Source of the DNA: Paulinella micropora
Taxonomy: Eukaryota; Cercozoa; Imbricatea; Euglyphida
Direction of reading: 5' to 3'
DNA: 38,430 nucleotides
NCBI GenBank assembly: GCA_009731375.1
Contig: BJOX01000184.1
Location: 615,107-653,536 of the forward strand
Position 1 is the first letter of the stretch; each line of letters begins with the position of its first letter. A program made the position numbers and the translations under genes. The notes under the pieces are model-generated. The model was not told where the DNA came from. It saw only the letters and a list, made by a program, of their open reading frames with translations, and did no database searches. Shown here piece after piece: positions 33,242-38,430 of this stretch.

Positions 33242-33346
33242 TTTTTTTTTCTTTTTTTTTTCTTTTTTTTTTTTTTTTTTTTGTTGTTGTTGTTGCTTTG
33301 CTTTGCTTTGCTTTGGGCGAGGCCTAGCTTTCACATGGGCGGGCTG
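32961..33346. other. Linker between the two retrotransposon 5' copies
   Basis: Unique GC-balanced sequence, then a CT run (33203-33240), a T-rich run and GTT/GCTTT repeats (33282-33315). No gene seen. Confidence 0.5.
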
Positions 33347-33950
33347 AGCCTATGAGGGGCGCACGATAAGCGTTCCATTGATTTATGAGACGGGTCCCAA
33401 TTACTGAGAGTAACTCATGTGAGTTGCTCATCATACTCATGGCTCTTGGCTCGGGGTGGCCTCTGGAATCACAAGGGGTGGGCACTGGGGGAGGGGGTTG
33501 TGTTCAGAGGGTCACCGCGAAGGATGGTCAACCAAACTACTGTCGGTCGGAGTTTGTACGAAGGCGAGAGGCCCTACACCTTACCACAAGCCTTGAAACG
33601 ACTAAATGACCAAAGTAACGACGGACCGGAGCGGGGCTCCTGGCTCACCCTCTCTCTCAGCACTCTTCGTGCTCATCCTGCGGATGCCATGGGGTTGCTC
33701 TGGCGGAGGGTTATGGGGTGGTGGGTACACGTGCACGGGCCTGTCACTCTGTGCTCTCGGTAGATGACTCACTTGCAGCGTTTATCGGACGCAGGGTGGT
33801 TTGCCACGACACCTACCTCGATGATGCACAGCGGGTCTGCCTCGTGCCTGGTTACGGATGCAGGTGAGTGTTTGTGTGTATTCCTATACATACGTACACG
33901 TATGCTTTTTAAGGGTTGAGCTTTAAATAACCCCACCTGGGTCCTCATTT

Positions 33951-33969
33951 ATCGAGTTTACAACTCGAT
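33951..33969 (+). promoter_or_regulatory. Hairpin just before the retrotransposon start codon
   Basis: Perfect 8-bp stem ATCGAGTT / AACTCGAT with loop TAC, 2 bases before the ATG at 33972. The upstream copy of the 5' region has a degenerate version (ATCGAGCTCACCACTCGGT). It could influence translation start of the retrotransposon RNA. Confidence 0.6.
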
Positions 33970-33971
33970 CA

Positions 33972-35594
33972 ATGCGGCACCGGGGTCCCATACCACTTAT
34001 GTCAGGTTCTTATGCGAAGAGCGCGGCCGCTAGCGCTGGCCCTATGGGTCAAGGCGGTAATCCTTCAGGTTTAGACGTTCCCCGTGGGAGTGCGCCTGCG
34101 GGTGGCGATGGTTACTCGGCCGGGGTGGGGTGGTCGAGTGCTCGCGTACCTGACGGGAAACCTGAATCACGTAGAGCCAGCAATCCTGCTGCATCTCGAT
34201 CACCCTCCCCAACCTCGGAAGAGAAGTCACGTCCGGAAAGGTCTGGTCACGGCGTGTGGCAAGCGGTACCGCCACCGAGGAGGTGGCGGAGGAAGGTACG
34301 AAATGAGCTGGATAAGAGATGTTGCATAGTATGGGGGCTATCGCATGTCTCTCAGACAGTGGTCATGGCGCGAGAGCTCCGAATTCTCGGTCTCGGGGAA
34401 GTCGAGGTGGAATTCGCGGGCAGAGGTAGTGGGCGACATTTGCGGATTAAATGTGCGTCTTGTGAGGAGGCGGAGAAGATGGTGCGGCTGCTGCGGGAGC
34501 GTAAGTTCTTCACGGGAAAGGTTCACGTTGCGACGGGTAGGACTTTCCGGGAAAGAGAGAAGCAGCGGGCTGCACGGGGGGGTGCCCAGTATGTAGAGAT
34601 GCAGAGGGAGCTTCGCAAGCAGGGATTTGGCTACTGGGTGCTCGACGTGGAAGTCGACGAGCCCCAGGGCGAAGCCTCAAGCGGTGAATCTCCCTTGGCG
34701 GAGTGGGGCGGGATGCGGGAGCTGGAGGAGCTGGGGCGGAGGGTGCAGGATGGGCCGTGGAGGGTGGCGGAGGGCTCCAGGCGGGCTCAACCGAAGCGCA
34801 GGCATCGGCATCAGCTTCGTTCTTCCCAATTTGTGAAAGGCTTCCCACTGAGGGTGGCCTCACATAATTGGCAAGGCAAAGTGGGTGCGGATAGCCCAGG
34901 CTTTGGGGAATGGCCGGAGCACTACAAGGAGCGAGGCTGGGTGATCGTCGGAGTCCAGGAGCACAACCTATCGTCGCAGAAGGTGGAGAAGCTCCAAGTC
35001 GACGGCTTCGCAGTCCTCGGCAAAGCGGCTGCAACTGGTGCGGGCTCGCGTCTCTTGGGGGGAGTCTTGACGTTGGTGGCCAACTATCTGGCACCGTGCG
35101 CTACCATTGTACAGGCGCCTGTTCCACACCCACAGCAATTGTGGGTGAGGCTGTCGTCTGGGAGCGCGACGGCGTCGGATGTGTTCGTCGGCAACGGCTA
35201 CTTCCCCCAAGAAAATCAACGAGAGGAATCTATTGCAGCCTATGAGGCGTGGCAGGCGGCCGTCTCCTACTTCGCCACCAAAGGTCATGTGGTTACGGTT
35301 GGTGATGCTAATGCTAAGCTGGGGCCCGCCAGAATAGCGCGGGAGGAGGGAGTGGTGGGCCTCTTTGGCGAGATAGATGGGAGGGGTAGAGGGGTTAGGA
35401 GTGAGAATGGTGAGTTGCTGGCTGCGATGCTTGTTGCCACGGGGTTGCGCAATCTCAGTGGGTTTTCGCAACCACGGGGGGACAAATATTGGTGGTCTAG
35501 GCAGGAAAATGTAGGTGGACGAAGGCATCTACTGGATTACATCTGCGTCTCTTCCGAGCTGGCGGAGGAGGCAAGCTTCGGATCGATGAGGTAG
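33972..35594 (+). CDS. Retrotransposon ORF, N-terminal part: RRM-like region and APE-type endonuclease
   Basis: 540 codons. Residues 1-110 are Ser/Pro/Gly-rich. Residues 115-185 (RCCIVWGLSHVSQTVVMARE, ending KFFTGKVHVATGRTFRERE) have the strand-helix pattern of RRM-like ORF1 domains. The endonuclease starts near residue 293 (RVASHNWQGK, Asn), with the catalytic Glu in VGVQEHNLSSQ (about 327), Asp/Asn in VTVGDANAKLGP (about 443) and LLDYICVSSELA (about 520). The final His motif, LDTDHKAVWAELVW, lies in another frame at about 35594-35640, so a one-base frameshift near 35580 separates it. The enzyme would nick target DNA to prime reverse transcription. Confidence 0.85.
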   Translation: MRHRGPIPLMSGSYAKSAAASAGPMGQGGNPSGLDVPRGSAPAGGDGYSAGVGWSSARVPDGKPESRRASNPAASRSPSPTSEEKSRPERSGHGVWQAVPPPRRWRRKVRNELDKRCCIVWGLSHVSQTVVMARELRILGLGEVEVEFAGRGSGRHLRIKCASCEEAEKMVRLLRERKFFTGKVHVATGRTFREREKQRAARGGAQYVEMQRELRKQGFGYWVLDVEVDEPQGEASSGESPLAEWGGMRELEELGRRVQDGPWRVAEGSRRAQPKRRHRHQLRSSQFVKGFPLRVASHNWQGKVGADSPGFGEWPEHYKERGWVIVGVQEHNLSSQKVEKLQVDGFAVLGKAAATGAGSRLLGGVLTLVANYLAPCATIVQAPVPHPQQLWVRLSSGSATASDVFVGNGYFPQENQREESIAAYEAWQAAVSYFATKGHVVTVGDANAKLGPARIAREEGVVGLFGEIDGRGRGVRSENGELLAAMLVATGLRNLSGFSQPRGDKYWWSRQENVGGRRHLLDYICVSSELAEEASFGSMR

Positions 35595-35597
35595 ACC

Positions 35598-37111
35598 TTG
35601 ATACCGACCACAAAGCTGTGTGGGCGGAACTGGTCTGGGGGGGGACAGCCACCCCCCAAAAAGCAGGTAAAGAGGTACAAAGCATTCAAGGCAGAGCGCT
35701 TGATAGGCAGGGTAGTTGAGGGTAAGGAGAGTGAGCTGTCTAAGCTTAGGTTGAAGTACGACGAGACCTTTGCAGCTGGTATATCGGGGCTGTTGCCAGA
35801 TGGCCTCCCAGATCTATCAGCAGTGGAGGACCCGGATGAGCTTCAGCAGGAGGTAGATAGGGTCGCTAGCTTAGTGGTCCGAGCTTTCACGGGCGCAGCC
35901 GTGAAGGTCTTGGGAGTTCGGGTGATTAGGCCAGGGTTTACTAATGCATGGTTTGATGAGAGTCTTAGGGAAGCGATTGCGCGACGGAGAGAGGCATACG
36001 GCCTCTGGCGAAGGAATGAGGCCAACCGAGAGGCCTGGCAAAGATATAAAGAAGCGAGGAAGGCGGTCAGAAGGTTATGCAAGGAGAAGAAGGAGCAAGC
36101 GTGGAAGCGGGTCCAGAATGACACCGCTGCCAACTTCAGGAGCGCTACCATGGCCACGTACTGGAAGCTGTCAAAGCGTTTGGGCGGGGTTCGGCGGTCG
36201 AACGCTTCTGCTCCTGTTCGGAAGCCCGATGGCACTCTGGCATGCACACTCCGGGAAAAACTACAAGAATGGGAAGAATACCGCCGACGTATGGTGGTCC
36301 CCAAAGAAAACCAGTTTTTGGAGGATGCATGTGTAGAGGAAGTCGGTTCCGATGAGGAAGCAGCGCGGATTGAGCCCGAGCGGAAGGCCCGCGAAACCTT
36401 CCAGTATAACGACAACCTGCGCGACCAATTCGAGGCCATGGCGCAAGCCGAGGAGATCCGGACTGAGACGGGCCCGCTGGACTATGATTACACCGAGAAG
36501 GAAGTGGAGCTCTGCCAGGAAAATCTCCAGAATCACAAAGCGTGCTCACCGGATAAGATCAAGAACGAGATGCTCAAGTACGGAGGCACGCGGATTGTGA
36601 GCTTTCTGGTGCGCTTCTTCAACTGGTTGAAATCGTGCGAATACACCCCCAGCGACTGGGGCAAAGCGATTATCGTCAACATCCCAAAAGGAGGCGACCC
36701 AACCGATCCGGAAAATTGGAGAGACATCGCAATTCTGAGCTGTCTGGGTAAGATGTATCTGTCCCTTATGGCGGCGAGGCTTACGGCTTTCATCGATCAG
36801 CCGGGCAGGCTTCGCCCAGAGCAGGGTGGGTTCCGGCCAAAGACGTAGTACGGGGGACCAGATTTTGTCCTAAAGGAGCGTCTGCGCCTTAGACAACAAG
36901 CTGGCCTCCGTTCTTTCGTTTTGTTCGTGGATCTGAGAAAGGCATTTCCTACGGTTTGGCGGGCCGGGTTGTTTCAGAGGCTGACCCAGATGGGGGTACA
37001 GGGCAAGTTCTATCGCATTCTGCGGCGTTTTTACCGAAGAACGTCGTCGCGAGTGCTAGTCGATGGCGAACTCACTGGTGAAGTGCTGGAAGAGATGGGA
37101 GTTCAGCAAGG
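35598..37111 (+). CDS. Retrotransposon ORF, middle part: linker and reverse transcriptase up to the gap
   Basis: Continues the endonuclease frame after a shift. A basic helical linker (RREAYGLWRRNEANREAWQR) precedes the reverse transcriptase: NHKACSPDKIKNEMLKYGG (motif 0/1), DWGKAIIVNIPKGGDPTDPE, NWRDIAILSCLGKMY (motif 2) and PEQGGFRPK. A TAG at 36846-36848 lies where two compensating indels are visible: the expected RSTGDQILS appears in the next frame at 36845-36871. The frame then resumes with FVLFVDLRKAFPTVWRAGLF (motif A, catalytic Asp) and ends at the gap with GVQQG (motif B start). The YxDD box would be within the Ns. Confidence 0.85.
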
Positions 37112-37787
37112 NNNNNNNNNNNNNNNNNNNNNNNNNNNNNNNNNNNNNNNNNNNNNNNNNNNNNNNNNNNNNNNNNNNNNNNNNNNNNNNNNNNNNNNNN
37201 NNNNNNNNNNNNNNNNNNNNNNNNNNNNNNNNNNNNNNNNNNNNNNNNNNNNNNNNNNNNNNNNNNNNNNNNNNNNNNNNNNNNNNNNNNNNNNNNNNNN
37301 NNNNNNNNNNNNNNNNNNNNNNNNNNNNNNNNNNNNNNNNNNNNNNNNNNNNNNNNNNNNNNNNNNNNNNNNNNNNNNNNNNNNNNNNNNNNNNNNNNNN
37401 NNNNNNNNNNNNNNNNNNNNNNNNNNNNNNNNNNNNNNNNNNNNNNNNNNNNNNNNNNNNNNNNNNNNNNNNNNNNNNNNNNNNNNNNNNNNNNNNNNNN
37501 NNNNNNNNNNNNNNNNNNNNNNNNNNNNNNNNNNNNNNNNNNNNNNNNNNNNNNNNNNNNNNNNNNNNNNNNNNNNNNNNNNNNNNNNNNNNNNNNNNNN
37601 NNNNNNNNNNNNNNNNNNNNNNNNNNNNNNNNNNNNNNNNNNNNNNNNNNNNNNNNNNNNNNNNNNNNNNNNNNNNNNNNNNNNNNNNNNNNNNNNNNNN
37701 NNNNNNNNNNNNNNNNNNNNNNNNNNNNNNNNNNNNNNNNNNNNNNNNNNNNNNNNNNNNNNNNNNNNNNNNNNNNNNNNNNNNNNN
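37112..37787. other. Assembly gap inside the reverse transcriptase
   Basis: 676 Ns. The missing part should contain reverse transcriptase motifs B to E and the thumb. Real size unknown. Confidence 0.95.
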
Positions 37788-38253
37788 GCTCTTCAAAGAG
37801 GAATGGCTGAAGGGGGAGGATGAAAAGATGGCGGCGATGCTCGGCGTTTTGTTTATCCCTGTCCCAGAAGAGGTGGAGGAGGAGTTAGGAAGGTTTGTTG
37901 CCACCATCTGGAAGAAGGAGTGGGAGGAGTTGGAGGCGCAGATCAGGGAGGCAGAGGGGGCGGAGGAGGAGGAAGTGATCGACCTCACGGTCGCCCAGGA
38001 GGTGGGTAGAAGGAGGGGAAGGCCTAGTCAGGTAGAATGTCTGGCTAGATCTGTTGTAGGTGGAGGTAAGCGCAGCGTCGCGGACTTCTTCTCGGCAGAT
38101 AACTCCTCTCACTCCTTGCACCCACTTGCACATGCACAGCACGCTCATTTGCACATTGCACCACCAGTTGAGTCTTTGGAGCGGAGCCGCGTCACCGAAC
38201 GGCCCCGTGCTACCAATGGAGGCACATGTCCGACAGATTCAAAGGCCAATTGA
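37788..38253 (+). CDS. Retrotransposon ORF, C-terminal part
   Basis: Frame open from the gap to TGA at 38251-38253. It reads LFKEEWLKGEDEKMAAMLGV, then an acidic helix (KKEWEELEAQIREAEGAEEE), a basic patch (GRRRGRPSQVE) and a His/Ser-rich tail. No RNase H or zinc-knuckle motif is recognised in this piece. Its link to the reverse transcriptase is inferred from position and strand. Confidence 0.65.
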
Positions 38254-38262
38254 CTGATAAGT

Positions 38263-38263
38263 C

Positions 38264-38305
<42 letters not shown>

Positions 38306-38343
38306 CATTATTATTATTATTACTATTATTATTACTATTATTA
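38263..38343. repeat. ATT repeat tail
   Basis: About 80 bp of ATT with a few CATT and ACT variants directly after the ORF, serving as the 3' tail of the retrotransposon. Confidence 0.9.
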
Positions 38344-38346
38344 TGG

Positions 38347-38420
38347 ACACCGTGATAGCCCAGTGGTCAAGTTCTACCATCTGGGCCCTGTCGCCAGTTC
38401 GATTCCCGTCGGTGCCACCA
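38347..38420 (+). other. tRNA-like sequence, probable SINE head
   Basis: A-box match TAGCCCAGTGG (38356-38366) and B-box match AGTTCGATTCC (38396-38406), 40 nt apart from start to start, as in RNA polymerase III internal promoters. The end GGTGCCACCA looks like an acceptor stem plus CCA and pairs imperfectly with ACACCG at the start. The T-arm does not pair well, so a working tRNA is unlikely. A tRNA-derived SINE is more likely, cut by the window end and lying right after the ATT tail. Confidence 0.6.
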
Positions 38421-38430
38421 GTATTTTCAT

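Larger units (their letters stand above)
33347..38344 (+). mobile_element. Non-LTR (LINE-type) retrotransposon, near full length but damaged
   Basis: The 5' region is 33347-33971, followed by an ORF with RRM-like, APE endonuclease and reverse transcriptase domains, a sequence gap, a C-terminal domain and an ATT-repeat tail (38263-38343). Such elements nick the target with the endonuclease and copy their RNA in place. The microsatellite tail replaces poly-A. At least one frameshift and a locally shifted TAG argue against activity unless they are assembly errors. Clade not assigned because the diagnostic YxDD region is in the gap. Confidence 0.85.

Noticed and set aside
38347-38420. Functional tRNA gene
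   Set aside because: The T-stem does not pair and the acceptor stem has a mismatch. Only the promoter boxes are good.

Overview
The window is a piece of a nuclear genome from a eukaryote, most likely a protist or alga. The grounds are genes with GT-AG introns, non-LTR retrotransposon sequence, interstitial CCCTAA (telomere-type) repeats, very large microsatellite tracts and an inserted block of compact, AT-rich virus-like genes. The species cannot be named from the sequence. It is a draft assembly: N-runs lie at 775-857, 8862-9115 and 37112-37787, two of them inside poly-C/poly-G. Nearly every gene-like stretch, whatever its origin, carries frameshifts, so uncorrected indels are at least as likely as true decay.

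Layout. 1-2100: trinucleotide repeats, a reverse-transcriptase remnant with a YADD box, and degenerate telomere-like repeats. 2300-3810: a minus-strand host-like gene of unknown function. 3850-5744: a plus-strand gene whose Ser/Pro-rich tract and probable intron are both built of microsatellites. 5750-9960: about 4 kb of mostly tetranucleotide repeats in mirrored orientation. 10415-14624: a six-exon gene with a beta-class DNA N6/N4 methyltransferase domain and a Cys/His-rich RING-like end; most of its introns hold an 18-bp palindrome (ACTTTTATGCATAAAAGT). 16347-18395: a broken Gag-like gene with CCCH fingers and a CCHC knuckle. 18400-21350: AT-rich DNA with AAC repeats and dispersed repeat units.

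21361-30120 is a virus-derived block resembling Polinton-like viruses or virophages. It has a retroviral-type integrase, small zinc-binding and acidic proteins in a tightly packed minus-strand array, and a long plus-strand fibre gene (repeat shaft, discoidin-like domain, Peptidase_S74 chaperone). A two-TM protein ending in PSPSSSKK and a pair of related FGK-motif proteins follow. No capsid protein, packaging ATPase, protease or polymerase is visible, so it is a fragment or a remnant. A GC-rich segment of about 590 bp, foreign in composition, sits in the fibre shaft.

31620-38345 holds a non-LTR retrotransposon (RRM-like region, APE-type endonuclease, reverse transcriptase interrupted by a gap, ATT-repeat tail). 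A second copy of its 5' region lies upstream and contains a 29-bp minisatellite. The window ends in a tRNA-like (SINE-type) sequence.

The points most worth a second look are the intron-associated palindromes around the methyltransferase gene, the recurring in-frame TGA codons in otherwise open host and viral frames, and the virus block with its GC-rich insert.
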